A stretch of 64,000 nucleotides of DNA, from assembly GCA_011316305.1 (NCBI GenBank), contig SAUG01000034.1:372001-436000 (forward strand), read 5' to 3'. A program made the position numbers and the translations under genes. This DNA is from Rusavskia elegans. Its lineage: Eukaryota; Ascomycota; Lecanoromycetes; Teloschistales; Teloschistaceae. The notes under the pieces were generated by a model. That model was not told the origin of the DNA. It was given only the letters and a program-made list of their open reading frames with translations, and searched no databases. The stretch's first letter is position 1. Every line of letters begins with the position of its first letter. Shown here piece by piece: positions 35,868 to 50,339 of this stretch.

Positions 35868-36369
35868 ATATATAGCGGGTAGCTAGCGGCTAGGGCGCTA
35901 ATTATAGTATATCTATACTAGTTCCGAAAAGCTTTATATAGAGCTAAAATAACTACTAGGCAGCTAGAAATATTTTAACTAGTATTTAAACCAGTTAATA
36001 TATTAAATTTAATATAGAATTTAGTAGGGTTTAGACTAAAGGTATATTTTTAGTATTTTACTATTAAAATAGAAAAATAAATCCGGGAATAAATAACTAT
36101 ATATAAATTTTAATCGAATATATTATCGGGGAATATATAAAAGGTATAGTAATTTAAAAACGATATAGATACTATATAGATAGGCCTATAGAACCTAGAA
36201 TTATTTAAAAATTTAACTACTTCTTTTAATATATATTATACTTTCCGAAGATAATATTTATAGATATATAGTAATCGCTAATACCCCGGTATTAATTATA
36301 TTTCGGAAAAAATTATTATTAGAAGAATCTTTATAATTTAAACGGATTATTACTATTATTACTTAAAAT

Positions 36370-39300
36370 TTAGAATATTTTTAGATTTTTAAGCCTAAAT
36401 ATTATATAGAAAGCCTTAAATTTACTTTTATCTAGAACTTTAGTAAGCCTATTAGTAACTATTTACTCTATTAAAATATACTAAAAGTTAATAATTTTAT
36501 TAATAACCTTTTTTTATAGGAATTTAACGTAGATATTAATATATTTAGTACAGCTATAGAACTAAAGATTTTTAGTAAAAGTAATAGTACCCTAATTATC
36601 GCTATAGAAGGTTACTATATCTAAGATAGTATTTAGATTCTATTTATCGATTAATAGTTAATTTAGGATATAATTTTACTAAATAGTCTTTTTAGTAGCT
36701 CTAGTTTCCCTATCTAATTCTATTTCGGTAGTTAATATAGCTATAATAGTTTACTATTTAGATAACTAGCTAATAGCGCTAGATCTAATATTAAAAATAT
36801 ATCTAAAAGTAGAGCGACGGGTTTTATAATTACCTATTTAATTAGTATCGGTATACCCCCGAAGTTTCTATAGGTCGCTTTTATAAATAAAAGTAAAATA
36901 AACCGTTCTATATAGGTATTTAAAAACTCTAGTAATAGTATTCTAGTAGTAGCTTATAGAATTAGATAAATATCGGCTAATAATAGAAATAATAAAAATA
37001 ATATTAAAGAAGGTTCTAAATATAGTATATATTAAAAAGCCGATAGCGCTCTAATATTTATACTTTATTAGTAGGAAGTAGTTCTAATTAGCAGGAATAG
37101 TTTCTAAATAAAAGCCGGAATCTATAGAAATAGAAATATTATCTTTATAGATAGTAAAGCTATAATTTTTTAGAATTTATTTAATATAAGTAGTTTAGCT
37201 TAACTAAATAATATAAAGTTCCCAGTTTCTAATAATTTTTATACCGAAGTAGAAATTAACGGAGCTTAGATCTAATATTTAAAAACGTTTATTTAGATAT
37301 ATCTTAATATTATCGAAGTCCTAAAAACTAGCGCTATATAAAAGGATATTATTAATATAAATACCGATATTAATTATACCGTTATAAAAAATACTATAAT
37401 CGGACTTTAAAGGTTTAAAGCCGATAGTAGTAAAAAATTTAGCGAGGTAGCGGTACTAGATTTAAAGCGACTATTTAAAACTATAGAGGATCTTCCGAAG
37501 TTTATATATTATATTAGAAATACTAAAGCTAGTAGGATATTATATATAGATAATCTTATTAATATAACTATAGAAAAAGGCTATTTTAATATCTATTTAA
37601 TTAAATTCTAGACTATAGACGGCAGCTATAGCGAAAATAGCTTTATATAATATTAGTTTAATAATAGAAGCGAAGATTTTATTAAAATCGACGCCGGCTT
37701 CCTATTTAAAGCTATAAATAATCTAGCGAGCTTTAAAACGTATAATTTTATTATCGGCGTCCCTTTTAATTTTATATATCTATTTACCTTCTAGAAGATA
37801 TTTTATAGATAGTAGTAATACTTTAGTATATAGTATCTATATATCGTTTAGTTCTAATAATATTAGTTTTTTTTCTATAGCCTTATACTATTTATCGATA
37901 TAGGGTTAATCTATAGCCTTTTTATATAACTAGAATTCGGAAAGGTTTAATATAGTACTTTTTTTCGTAGTACTAATAAATATATAGATATTTATAATTA
38001 GATCTAGTAAGGAACGATCGTAATTATCTAGTACCCGGAATTCGGGATAGTTATATAGAACTTTAATAAAAGATTAGGCGGTATAGTCGGTCTATAGGTA
38101 AAATATAATAGTCTAAAAATAGGGTAGTAATTTATTAGAATCTAATTTAAAATTATTAACTTTAGTAATATATAGTCTAGCGGGTAGGTTAGCCGGTAAA
38201 GAAATTTAACTATAGGTAAAAAAAGTCTGATAAAATATCGGATAAGCTATTAGTTTAGAAATTAAAAAAAAATTACTAGATTATAGTTATAATCTCCTAG
38301 GATTAGACTTTCTATTAGTATACTACCGTTTCCGTAGAAGCTACTATTAAAATTTATTTTCTAATTTTTCTAACTTCTATAGATCTAATAAATCTAGATT
38401 TTAATCTATTTTATTAAATACTATAAAGGAAACGCGGATAATTTTATTCTAAGAATTTAATAGCTTATAAATAGTATCGCTAAAGTAACTAACTAAAATA
38501 TATTTATAGTTCCGATTATAAAACTTTTAAATTTTTTTACTATATATTAGGTATACTACGGAACCTAAAATACGGAATCGGTTTAAATCTAGAGGTTTAC
38601 TATATTTTTTTTTATATAGGATTATACCTAGTTTACTACGAGATAACCGGAAATATAGAAAAATAGTAGTTTTAATAAATAGCGGCTAATATTTCTTACT
38701 AAAGCTATAATAAATTAATATAAAATAGGCTTTATATATTAGTATTTACCCGAAATATTCGGAAGTACTATTTTATTATAGATTATTAGATATAGTAGGC
38801 TTCTACTAGATACTTTTATTAATTAAACTTTTAGATATAATATAACTTCTAAATTCGTTATTACTATAAAAGTATTTAATAATAAAAACGCCTTTTTTAT
38901 TATAGGCGCAGAAGTAGTTCTAGTATTCTAGAATTTCGGGAGTATTATTTAATTTAGTTATATAGATACTATACTTCTAGATATTATTATCTAAAAAAGT
39001 AAAGATATATTAACTCCTATTATATATTACTAGAACCTTACTTTCTCGTATAGAATCTATATAGTTAGCGTAAATACGGTCTATTAGATTATTACCGGGG
39101 CAGATATAGCTTCTATAAGGTAATTTATATTACTTACCTAGAATATATATCTTATAGAAATCGGATTTAGATTTAGAAACCTTAAATAAATCGATTTTTA
39201 TAAATAAATTTACTAATTTATATAAATTCTAGTTATCTAGATATTCTAGCCGGGTATACTAGATATTTTCTACCTCTACTAATATTTTAGCGAGGGCCTT

Positions 39301-40943
39301 TAAAGCAATATTAGGTATTAATAATAAAGATAAAGATAGGAAAAAAAAATAGAAAAAGAAATAGAAAAAAAAGAAGATTTTATAGGGCCGCGCTATATGG
39401 TATTAATATTTATTAGGAATAGACCTTTATATATATAGGTAGTTAATATTAAATCCGGAGTACTAAAATTAAAATTAAAGCTATTATTATTAATAATTAC
39501 TTTAGCGCCTATTTTCTAAATTTATAATATTAATAGGAAATTAGCGCGGGACCTAGAAATATAAAAGATATTATAGAATTCTATAGAGCGGTATTTACTA
39601 TTAATAAAGCAGTTAAGTATAATAGTACCTTTAGTAATTAATTAGGGGCTAATAGCGTTTCTAATACCGGTTATAGGTTCGCTTTAAATAGGTCTTATAG
39701 TAGATTTAATAAAGAAGTACCGCTAGAAAGTAATATAATAGTTATAGGTATAGTCGAATATCTAACCGTTTAAAAGGTCTAGTTTATTTAATAAAGCCGA
39801 TAAGGCTATAGGAGCTAGAGTTATAAAGCTAAAGTTAGTAGAGGCCGGTACTACTATAATAAAGTTTAATAATTTTTTAGATTTAGTAGATTTATTTTTA
39901 GTTTTATTATCTTTAGATTTATTATTTTTACTATCTTTACTATCCTTTCTTTTACTTTTACTCCTATTACTATTACCTTTCTAGCGTTTACTACTACTAT
40001 TCTTCTATTTTTCTACTATCTAAGCCTTTTTTAATTTAGAATAAAGGCTATAATAGATTTCCTTTATATAGCTATTTTAATTATAGTAGAAATTATAGTC
40101 GACTTTAATAACTTATTTATTCGGGTTATTTATAGATAGGAAAACCTTAGTTCTAGTAATAGTAGACTTTATACTATTATATTAATAATATTCCTTACTA
40201 ATAATAGTACTAATAGTTTTATCTAGAATAACTACTTTCTATTTTTACTTATCTTTATTACTAACGATAATATTACTTTAAGTAAACGAGGTCTAAAAGT
40301 AGCTAAAAGCGGCTCTAAAACCCTAAAAAAATTTTAAAATAAAAAGGCTTTCTAAAATAATAACGCCTATAGCTAGAATTTCGTTAGTAAATTTATAAAA
40401 TTTAGCTATATAAACTTCTATACTCTTAAAAAAACTATTATAATAGAAGATATCTAGCTAGATATTAATTTCTATAAATTTATTAGTACTATAAATTCTA
40501 TATTATATTTAGAGTTTATCTAGTATCTTTTTAGTATCTAATATAATATCTTTAATAAAATTTTTAGTATTAGTACTATAGGTCGTCTTAATTACTATAT
40601 AGATATATTCTATATATTCTTCTTTATAGTTAAAAGGAGCTAGGGGTAAAGAGCCTTTAGTAGTAGCTCGGAGGTTATTAAAAACGAGATAGGCTATAAT
40701 TACTTTTTCCTAATTTTTATAATTTAAATAGATTTCGAGCTTCGGAACTATATTAATAGGATAGCCAGAACCTTTTAGTTTAATATTATCTATTATTAAT
40801 ATTATAGAAATAGATATATTACTAAATTTAGTACTAGATAGAGTAATATTATAGAAAGATAAATCGGAAAAAAAGTCTAGAAGCGAGTACCCGGGAAATA
40901 TAATAATTTTAAGGCCGAATAAATTACTCGGGTTTAAAAGTAT
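36370..40943 (-). pseudogene. gag-pol relic of copia B
   Basis: Runs leftwards from the conserved ATA (RIPped ATG) at 40943 to a stop at 36370-36372. Domain order is as in D: gag with the Lys/Asn-rich linker near 39880-39990, integrase near 38600-39300, reverse transcriptase near 37200-37900 and RNase H near 36450-36750. Copia C inserted only 27 bp upstream of the start, in the leader. As a result a 90-codon open frame at 40710-40982 begins inside C's LTR and runs into the gag N-terminus of B; that chance fusion should not be taken as a gene. Confidence 0.88.
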
Positions 40944-40970
40944 CGGAAAGGAACTGAAGGCTATAAAAAG

Positions 40971-41146
40971 TATTGAAATCATATATATGGAATATCAAGC
41001 TTGATTTACTAAGGTAGGCTTTCGCCTGAACTAAGTATATAAGAAGGAAGTAGCAGGGCCTTGGCGCCTAGATCTACTAGGCCTGATTAGTACTAGCGCC
41101 CTTGGCACCTTAGTATAGCTGTTATACGTAATACGTACTTCTTATA
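40971..41146 (-). repeat. 3' LTR of copia C
   Basis: 176 bp from TATTGAAATCATATATATGG to CTTCTTATA, little mutated. It includes the palindrome ATCAAGCTTGAT. Confidence 0.95.
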
Positions 41147-41300
41147 CTTCTATACGAATAATATACTATATACGTACCGAAAATAAAAATTAAATAGGCT
41201 CGCTATATACTCGCTAAAAAACCTATAGGAAAAAGAGTTTATATATAACGCGAGGATAAGGTTTAAAGAGCTTCTATAGCGGATATATATTACGAGGAAG

Positions 41301-42205
41301 ATAAAATAAAAGAATAAGGCTTCTATAGTAGATCTACGTATATAAAATATAAAAATCGAAGTCTAGATAAAAAAAAATAGAGCTCCCGCAGCTCCTATAG
41401 TATTCTAAACCCCCTATAGTAGTAGTATACTTAGTAGAATACTGGTATAGGTACTAGTTTATAATATAAATCTATTTAAAGTATTTAAAACGGATATCGC
41501 CTAATTTAAAGGGCGTATCGCGATCGAAAGTACCTATTTAGTAGTAAGTTATAGATACTAGCGGTCGTTATTATCGCCGCTAAAGTACTATAGGATATAG
41601 ATATTATATTTCTTTTTAACTTATTTAAGGAATATATATTAAGCGCCTATTAGGATATTATAAGCTCTTATTAATATATCGAAGGTTATATCGCCTAGAT
41701 AGTCCTAGATATAAAGGTATTTACCGTAGCTTCGAAGATTAATATAAGTTTTCGGATTATTAATAATTACAGTACTCTAATAGTACTATTCCTAGAATTT
41801 CTATAGAATCCTATAATTAATTTAGCGGTATAGCTAGATAGCGAATACCCTAATACGTATTTATATATTATTACTATCTAGTTATAGGCGGCTAAAAATA
41901 TCGCGATCCTAAAGGCTATCGATATTATCTTTTACCTAATAGCGCTTAGATTCGAAGCTTAGGTAGGATAGTATTCGAGGATAGAGATAGGATAGATTAT
42001 CGTTATAGTTTATAAAGGCGATATAGGTTCGAAAGTTATCGAGTAGTTTATTAAAAACTTCGATATATATATATAGGTCGGCGGTAAAGTTAAATCTTCG
42101 AAGACTACTTAAGTCTATAATAGCTATAAATAGTATTAAATAGAAGTATAGAGTATAAAAAATCGAACAGTATAATTTATATATCAGACGGTATAGAATT
42201 AGTAA
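41301..42205 (-). pseudogene. Second coding-like frame of copia C
   Basis: Equivalent of 10930-11834 in D. Read on the minus strand it stays colinear with the D frame, for example SYLSFESKRY in C against SYLSFESKYY in D near 41950, and IQDYLGDI in both. About 14 bp are missing near 41520, breaking the frame close to its C-terminal part. Function unknown. Conservation of register between two RIPped copies is the main evidence that it was coding. Confidence 0.42.
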
Positions 42206-42746
42206 AGATATATTCGAAGAATATAGTAGTAGTAGGTAGCGGGCGAAAATATATAGCGGGCGGCTAGCGGCTAGGGCGCTAACCGTAGTATACCCGCGCT
42301 AGCTCCGAAAGGCCTTATATAGCGCCCAGTTAACTACTAAGTAGCTAGAATACCTTAACTAGTATTAAAACTAGTTAATATATTAGGTTTAATATAGAAT
42401 TTAGTACAGTTTAGACTAAAGGTATATTCTTAGCGTTTTACTATTAAAATAGAAGAATAAATCCGGGTATAAATAACTATATATAGATTTTAATCGAATA
42501 AGCTATCGGAGAGTATATAAAGGGTATAGCGATTTAAAAACGATATAGGTATTATATAGATAGGCCTATAGGGCCTAGAGTTATTTAAAGGTTTAACTAT
42601 TCCATATAATATATATTATACTCTCCGAATAGAATACTTATAGATATATAGTAATTACTAATACCCCGGAATTAATTATATTCCGGAAGAGATTATTATT
42701 AGAAAAATCTTTATTTAGATAGATTATCGCTATTATCGCTTAAAGT

Positions 42747-45700
42747 TTAGAGCGTTTTAGGGTCTTCGAGCTTAAGTACTATACGGAAAGCCTCGAATTT
42801 ACTCTTATTTAGAATTTTAGTAAGTCTATTAGTAACTATTTATTCTGTTAGAATATATTAAAAGTCGATAGTTTTATTAGCGAACTTTTCCTATAGAAAT
42901 TTAATATAGATATTAATATATTTAGTACGACTATAGAACTAGAGGTTTTTAGTAAAAGTAATAACGCTCTGGTTATCGCTATAGAAGGTTACTATATCTA
43001 GGGTAGTATTTAGATCCTGCTCGTTAATTAATAACTAATTTAAAATATAATTTAATTAAATAGCCTCTTTAGTAGTTCTAGTTTCTCTATCTAATTCTAC
43101 TTCGGTAGTTAATATAGCTATAGTAGCTTACCGTTTAGATAACTAGCTAATAATATCAGATCTAATATCGAAGATATACCTAGAAATAGAATAATAGGTT
43201 TTATAGTTATTTACCTAATTAATATTAGTATACCCCCGAAGCTTTTATAGGTCGTCTTTATAGATAAAAATAAAGTAAGCTATTTTATATAGATATTTAA
43301 AAATTTTAATAACGGCGTTCTAGTAGTAGTTTATAGGGTTAGATAAATATCGACTAATAACAGAGATAATAAAAATAATATCGGAGTAGATTTTAAATAT
43401 AGTATATACTAAGGAGCCGATAGCGCTCTAATATTTATACTTTATTAGTAGAAAGTAGTCCTAGTCGGCTAGAATAGTTTCTAAATAAAAGCCGGAATCT
43501 ATAGAAGTAGAAATATTATTTTTATAAATAGTAAAGCTATAATCCTTTAGGATCTATTTAATATAGATAGTTTAGCTTAACTAAATAGTTCGGAGTTCTC
43601 GGTTCCTAATAATCTTTATACCGAAATAGAAATTAATAAGGCCTTAATCTAATATTTAAAAATATTTATTTAGATATATTTTAATATTATTAAGGTCCGA
43701 ATAACTAGTACTATATAGGAGGATATTATTAATATAAATACCGATAATAATTATACTATTATAAAAAATACTATAATCGGACTCTAGAGGTTTAAAGCTA
43801 ATAGTAATAAAAAATTTAGTAAAGTAGTAGTACTAGACCCGAGGTAATTATTTAAAACTATAAAAGGTTTTCTAAAGCTTATATATTATATTAGAGTTAC
43901 CGAAGCTAGTAGGATATTATATATAAATAATTTTATCTATATAACTATAAAGGAAGGCGGTCTTAATATCTATTTAATTAAACTTTAGGCCGTAGGCGGC
44001 AGCTATAGCGGAGATAGCTTTATATAATATTAGTTTAATAATAGAAGGAAAAGTTTTATTAAAATCGACACCGGCTTCCTATTTAAAACTATAAACGACC
44101 TAGTAAGCTTTAAAACGTATAATTTTATTATTGGTATCCTTTTTAATTTTATATACCTATTTATTCCCTAGAAGATATTTTATAGAAAGTAGTAATACTT
44201 TAGTATATAGTATCTACGTATTATTTATTCTAACGATATTAGTTCTTTTTCTATAGCTTTATACTATTTATCGGTATAGAGTAACTTTATAGCCTCTTTA
44301 TATAACTAGAGTTCGGAAAAATCTAATACTATACCTTTTTTTATAGTACTAATAAATATATAGATATTTATAATTAGGTTTAGTAAAAAGCGATTATAAT
44401 TATCTAGTACCCGGAATTCGAGGTAATTATATAGAATTTTAATAAAGGATTAAATAGTACGATCGGTTTACGGATAAAATATAATAGTCTAAAAATAGAG
44501 TAGTAATATATTAGAATCGGAATCCGAATCCGAATTATTAATTTTAGTAATATAAGGACTATTAGGTAAGTTAACCGGTAATAGAATTTAACTACGGGTA
44601 AAAGGAATTCGGTAAAATACTAGAATTTAGTAAAAGGGAACTATTAGTTTAGATATTAATAGAAAGTTACTAGATTATAACTATAACCTCCTAGAATTAG
44701 ACCCCCTATTATTATACTACCGTTTCTATAGGGGTTACTATTTACTTTTAGATTCTCTTATTTCTATAGATCTAATAAATCTAGATTTTAATCTATCTTT
44801 TTAAATACTATAGAAAAGGCGCGGATAATTTTATTCTAAAGGTTTAATAGTTTATAAATAGTATCGCTAAAATAACCGATTAAAATATATTTATAGCTTC
44901 GATTATAGAATTTCCGAATTTTTTTACTATATATTAGATATACTACGGAATCTAGAATATAAAATCGGCTTAAATCTAGAGATTTATTATACTCCTTTTT
45001 ATATAGGGTTATACCTAATTTACTACTAGGTAACTAAAAATATAGGAAAATAGTAGCTTTAATAAATAGCGGCTAATATTTTTTACTAAGGCCGCTATAA
45101 ACTAATATAGGATAGGTTTTATATATTAGTATTTACCCGAAGCGTTTAGAGATACTATTTTATTATAGATTATTAGATATAGTAGGCTTCTACTAGATAC
45201 CTTTATTAGTAAAGCTTTTAAATATAATATAGCTCCTAAATTTATTATTACTACGAAAATATTTAATAATAAAAACGCCTTTTTTATTATAGGCGTAGAA
45301 GTAGTTCTAGTATTCGAGGGTTTTAGAGCTATTTTTTATTTTAGTTATATAGATACCGTACTTCTAGATATTATTATCTAGAAAGATAAAGATATTTTAG
45401 CTTCTATTATATATTACTAGAACTTTATCCTTTTAAATAGGTTCTATATAGTTAGTATAAATAAGATTTATAGGACCGCTACCGGGGCGGATATAGCCCC
45501 TATAAGGCTATTTATATTATTTATCTAGAATATAAATTTTATAAAATTTAGATTTAGGTTTAGGGACTTTAGATAGATCGATCTTTATAGATATATTCGC
45601 TAGTTTATATAAATTCTAGTTACCTAGATATCTAAGCCGGACGTACTAGATACTTTCTATTTCTACCGATATTTTAGTAAAAGCCTTTAAAGCTATATCG

Positions 45701-47352
45701 GGTATTAATAAAAATAGGAACGAAGATAGAAAAAAAAAAGAAATAAAAGAAAATTTTATAGGGCCGTACTATATAGTATTAATATTAAATTGAAATAGAC
45801 TATCGTACGTATAGGTAGTTAATATTAAATCCGGAATACTATAGCTAAAGCTAAAATAAAAGTCTTTAATTATTATTTTAATACCTATCTTCTAAATTTA
45901 TAATATTAATAGGAAATTAGCGCCGGACCCGGGGGTATAAAAGATATTATAGAATTCTATAGGACAGTATTTACTATTAATAAGATAGTTAAATATAATA
46001 GTATTATTAGTAATCGGTCGGGGGCTAATAGTACTTCTAATACCGGTTATAGGCTCGCTCTAAATAAGTTTTATACTAGATTTAATAAAGAGGTACCGCT
46101 AGAAAATAGTATAATAGTTATAGGTATAGTCGAATATCTAACTATTAATAAAATCCAGTTTATTTAATAGGGCCGATAAGGCTATAGAAGCGAGAGTTAT
46201 AAAGCTAAAATTAGTAAAGGCCGGTACTACTATAATAAAGTTTAGTAACTTTTTAGATTTAGTAGATTTATCCTTAGATTTATCGTTTTTAGATTTATTA
46301 TTTTTAGATTTATTATCTTTACCGTCTTTACTATCCTTTCCTTTACCGCCTTTACTTTTATTACTATTACTCTTTTAGTATTTACTGCCGCTATTCTTCT
46401 ATTTATCTACTATCTAAGCCTTTTTTAATTTAAAATATAGGCTATAGTAAGTATCTTTCGTATAACTATCTCGGTTATAGTAGAAATAGTAGTCGACTTT
46501 AATAACTTGTTTATTCGGGTTATTTATAGATAGGAAAACCTTAGTTCTAGTAGTAATAGACTCGGGATTACTATATTAGTAATATTCCTCGCTAATAGTA
46601 GTACTAATAGTTTTATCTAGGATAACTATCTTCTATTTTTACTTATCTTTATTACCTATAATAACGTTATTTTAAGTAAATAAAGTCTAGAAATAGCTAA
46701 AAGCGGCCCTAAAACTATAAAGGAATTTTAAAATAAAAAGACTTTCTAAAATAATTATATCTATAGCTAAAATTTTATTAGTAAATTTATAAAATTTAGC
46801 TATATAAGTTTCTATACTCTCGAAAGAGCTATTATAATAGAAGATATCTAGCTAGGCGTCGAATTCTATAAGTTTACCGGTACTATAGATTCTATATTAT
46901 ATCTAAAATTTATTTAGTATTTTCTTAATATCTAATATAATATCTTTAATAAAATTTTTAGTATTAGTACTATAGGTCGTTTTAATCGCTATATAGGCGC
47001 GCTTTATACGTTCTTCCTTATAGTTAGAAGAAGCCGGGGGTAAGGGTCCCTTAATAGCGGCTCGGAAGTTATTAAAAATAAGGTAGACTATAATAGCTTC
47101 CTCCTAATTTTTATAGTCCGAGCAGGTTTTAAGCTTCGGAACTATATTAATAGAATAGCCGGAACCTCCTAGTTTAACGTTATCTATTATTAATATTATA
47201 GTAGTAGATATATTATTAAATTTAGTAGTAGACTATAGAATACTATAAGGAATAGCGCTATAGAGGAATAAATTCGAAGGAAAGCCTAGAAGCGAGTAAC
47301 TAGGAGGTATAATAACTTCGAGGCCGAATAGATTATTCGGGCTTAGAAGTAT
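42747..47352 (-). pseudogene. gag-pol relic of copia C
   Basis: Runs from the conserved ATA at 47352 to TAA at 42747-42749. The net length is not a multiple of three relative to D, so small indels exist besides the RIP stops. The zinc-knuckle region lies near 46450-46510 and the Lys/Asn/Ser-rich linker near 46250-46380, followed by protease, integrase (about 44750-45700), reverse transcriptase (about 43550-44300) and RNase H. Not functional. Confidence 0.9.
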
Positions 47353-48459
47353 TAGAAAAAAGCCGAAGGTAGTAAAAAAATTAAAGTCGTCTTCGGATAT
47401 AATAGAAAGTAACTTCGATAGATAGTAATTAGAATCCGGGTATAGATAGTTCTAGATAGCGAGGTTAATTTACTATTAGTTATATAGAAGCCTATAGTTT
47501 TTAATAGAAAATTAGAAATTATAGGCGGTTTAACTTACCCGGAGGTTATTAGATAGTCCCTAAAAAAAATATTATTTAAAACTATTAAAGTTATAAGGAT
47601 TAGTATAAGACCTTAATAATAATAATAATATAGAAGTAGATATAAGGTTTAGAATAGGTTAGGTAAAGCTTCGAAAGTTAAAATAATATAATAATAGTCT
47701 TTAGTAATAAATAGAAGGCTTCGAGTTCTTATATTACTTAGGACTAGACGATATAGCTAGTAAGGCCGAAGGCTAGGTTCGATAGCTCTAGTTCTAGAAG
47801 CGAGCGATAGTTAGTTTAGAAGTAGTAGGGGCTCGCTTAAACCGTTAGGAGGTTAGGAAAAAATATAATAGCTAGAAATATAGTTTACTAGCCCCCCTAT
47901 TTTATAGGAATCCTAGCCTATATTAAATTAGCTAGATAATTACTTTCCGTATTTATTTCCGATAGCTAATAGGAGTTCGGCTATCTAGATTATTTTAGAA
48001 TATATACCGATAGCTAGCGTTAGCTAGATAGTAGAATATAGAACTAATAATTATAGAAGATTATATTTTAAAAGCCTGATTACTATACCTAGTATAATAT
48101 TCATAATATTCCTATAGTAATATATCTATACGCAGTTAATTAGCGACTTATATTCTATCCGAAAGCAAGGAGGTTAGTAGTTTAAACGGCTAGAAGAGTT
48201 ATAAGATAAGATAAAAAGGGTCTATTTAGCTATTTATAATTTCGGTAGTTACCGGGGTATTTATAGGTAGTATAACTATAGACTTTGTTATTTACTATAT
48301 TAGATACTTTATACGGTTTAATATATCGAATTTAAAAAGGTAGGTAGAATAGAAGATTCGATAAATATTTAAAGGCGTTAAGTATAAAAATATAATACTC
48401 GCGAATAATAATAATAACCGTTATAAACTAACTCGGTTTAAGTTTCCGGGTTTATAACC
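47353..48459 (-). other. Leader of copia C
   Basis: About 1.1 kb without a supported frame, matching the leaders of A and B. It ends next to the LTR with the reverse complement of GGTTATAAACCCGG, the candidate primer-binding site. Confidence 0.6.
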
Positions 48460-48635
48460 TATTGAAATTATATATATAGAATATTAAGCTTAATTTACTA
48501 AGGTAGACTTTCGCCTGAACTAAGTATATAAGAAGGAGGTAGTAGGGCCTTGGCGCCTAGATCTACTAGGCCTGATTAGTACTAGCGCCCTTGGCACCTT
48601 GGTACAGCTATTGTACGTAACACGTACTTCTAACA
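48460..48635 (-). repeat. 5' LTR of copia C
   Basis: 176 bp from TATTGAAATTATATATATAG to GTACTTCTAACA. Confidence 0.95.
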
Positions 48636-48640
48636 AAAAG

Positions 48641-49747
48641 GTCCGGATTATCTTTAGATATAATAAAAGGAGATTTTAATAAAAGAAAATAATCGAGATC
48701 CGGGCGTAGATAGCCTTAGATAGTAAAGTCGATTTACTATTAATTATAGAGAAGCCTATAGTCTTTAATAGAAAATTAAAAGTTATAGGCGGTTTAGTTT
48801 ACCTAGAGGTTTTTAGATAGTCTAAAAAGAAAACGTTATTTAGGACTTTTAAGGTTATAAAGATTAGTATAAGGCTTTAATAATAATAATAATAATATAG
48901 AGGCAGATATAAAGTCTAGAATAGGTTAGGTAAAGCTTTAAAAGTTAGAACGATATAATAATAATAGTCTTTAGTAATAAATAGAAAGCTTCGAGTTTTT
49001 ATACTATTTAGGACTAGACGATGATATAGCTAGTAAAGCCGAAGGCTAGACTCGATAGTTTTAGTTTTAGAAGCGAACGGTAGTTAGTTTAGAAGTAGTA
49101 GGTACTTACTTAAACTATTAGAAGGTTAGAAATAAATATAATAGCTAGAAATATAGTCTACTAGCTTTCTATTTTATAAAAATTTCAGTCTATATTAAAT
49201 TAACTAGGTAGTCGCTTCCCGTATTTATTATAATAGTAAAGGCTATCTAAGTTACTATAGCGTAAATATAAAGCTAGATAGAATTAGCTAGAGCGCCCTA
49301 TATAATAATTCGCGGTAAAGTTTTCTATATATATACCAGCCCTCTATATTAGTATAGTAATATACCTATATAGTATATAGTAGTAGTAATATATCTATTC
49401 GTAGTAATTGATAACTTAATAGTTCTACCTAAAAGTAAAGAGGTTAGTAGTTTAAACAGCTAGAAGTTATAAAGTAAAATAAAAAAAAAGGGAATCTATT
49501 TAGCTATTTATAATTTTGGCAGTTACTAGAGTATTTATAGATAATATAATTTTAGGCTTCGTCGTTTACTATATTAGATACTTTATACGGTTTAATAATA
49601 TATATCGAATTCGAATTCGGAAAGATAGATAGGTAGAAAAAAAAATTTAATAATTATATAAAAAGGTATTAAGTATAAAAATATAATATTTATAAATAAC
49701 GATAACTATTATAAACTAACTCGGCTAGAACTTCCGGATTTATAACC
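48641..49747 (-). other. Leader of copia B, continuing after copia C
   Basis: Resumes with GTCCGGATTATC, which follows AAAAAG in the equivalent part of A (15660 region). About 1.1 kb, with no frame supported. Confidence 0.6.
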
Positions 49748-49923
49748 TATTAAAATTAAGTATATAAAATATTAAGCTTAATTTACTAAGGTAGGCTTTC
49801 GCCTAAACTAAGTATATAAAAAGGAAGTAGCAAGGCTTTAGTACTATAAACCACTAGGCCTGATCGGTACTAGCGCCCTTAGCGCCTTAGTACAGCTGTT
49901 ATGCGTAATACGTACTTCCAACA
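49748..49923 (-). repeat. 5' LTR of copia B
   Basis: 176 bp from TATTAAAATT to TACTTCCAACA, with the B-type central variant. Confidence 0.94.
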
Positions 49924-49928
49924 TTTTC

Positions 49929-50339
49929 GGGAGTCCTAAATTGGATTTGCGGTAAATATTCGAGTCTAAATAATTACGTAATCTAATCGATTAGTACTAA
50001 TTCGTAAAAGATAATCAAATATCCGAATGATTAAATCGTATAGATTAGCTATAATATAATTAATAACTATAGAATATATAAATTAATTTAATAAAACTAA
50101 GTAAAAAAAACTATATAGAACTAATCTTTTTAAATTTATTAGAATTCTATAATTATAAAGATTAGAGAAAAATTGTTTATTTATTTATTTATTTCTATAC
50201 GTTAATATAATCTATTTCTTTTCTATTTTATCTTTAATATCGGTTTTTAATTTTGGAAAATATATATAAAAAAAGAATTAATAATTTATAAATAATTTTA
50301 TTTAGGTTTTTTTTTTAAAAAGTATTTAATTAATTTACT
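49929..50339. other. AT-rich DNA between copia B and the dyad repeat
   Basis: No gene or element end. AAAAAAGAATTAATAATTTAT near 50268 loosely matches the sequence upstream of copy R (about 33910), so the dyad repeat family may extend further left. Confidence 0.4.

Larger units (their letters stand above)
40971..48635 (-). mobile_element. Copia C: complete Ty1/copia element nested in copia B
   Basis: 7665 bp with 176-bp LTRs (40971-41146 and 48460-48635) and perfect AAAAG duplications (40966-40970 and 48636-48640). It inserted into the leader of B in the same orientation. It is mutated to a degree similar to the other copies but retains GC-rich LTR cores. Its LTRs group with D rather than with B by the central GCGCCTAGATCTACTAGG block. 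Confidence 0.96.
34633..49923 (-). mobile_element. Copia B: Ty1/copia element, interrupted by copia C
   Basis: LTRs at 34633-34808 and 49748-49923, flanked by perfect duplications TTTTC (34628-34632 and 49924-49928). Without copia C and its duplicated AAAAG it is about 7.62 kb, as D is. Both LTRs share a central variant (CGCCGTAAAC / ACTATAAACC before CACTAGG or ACTAGAT) absent from C and D, confirming they belong together and marking a subfamily. Confidence 0.96.

Noticed and set aside
40710..40982. Open frame of 90 codons on the minus strand as a gene
   Set aside because: Its first codons are LTR sequence of copia C and the rest is the gag N-terminus of copia B; the junction is the insertion point at 40970/40971.
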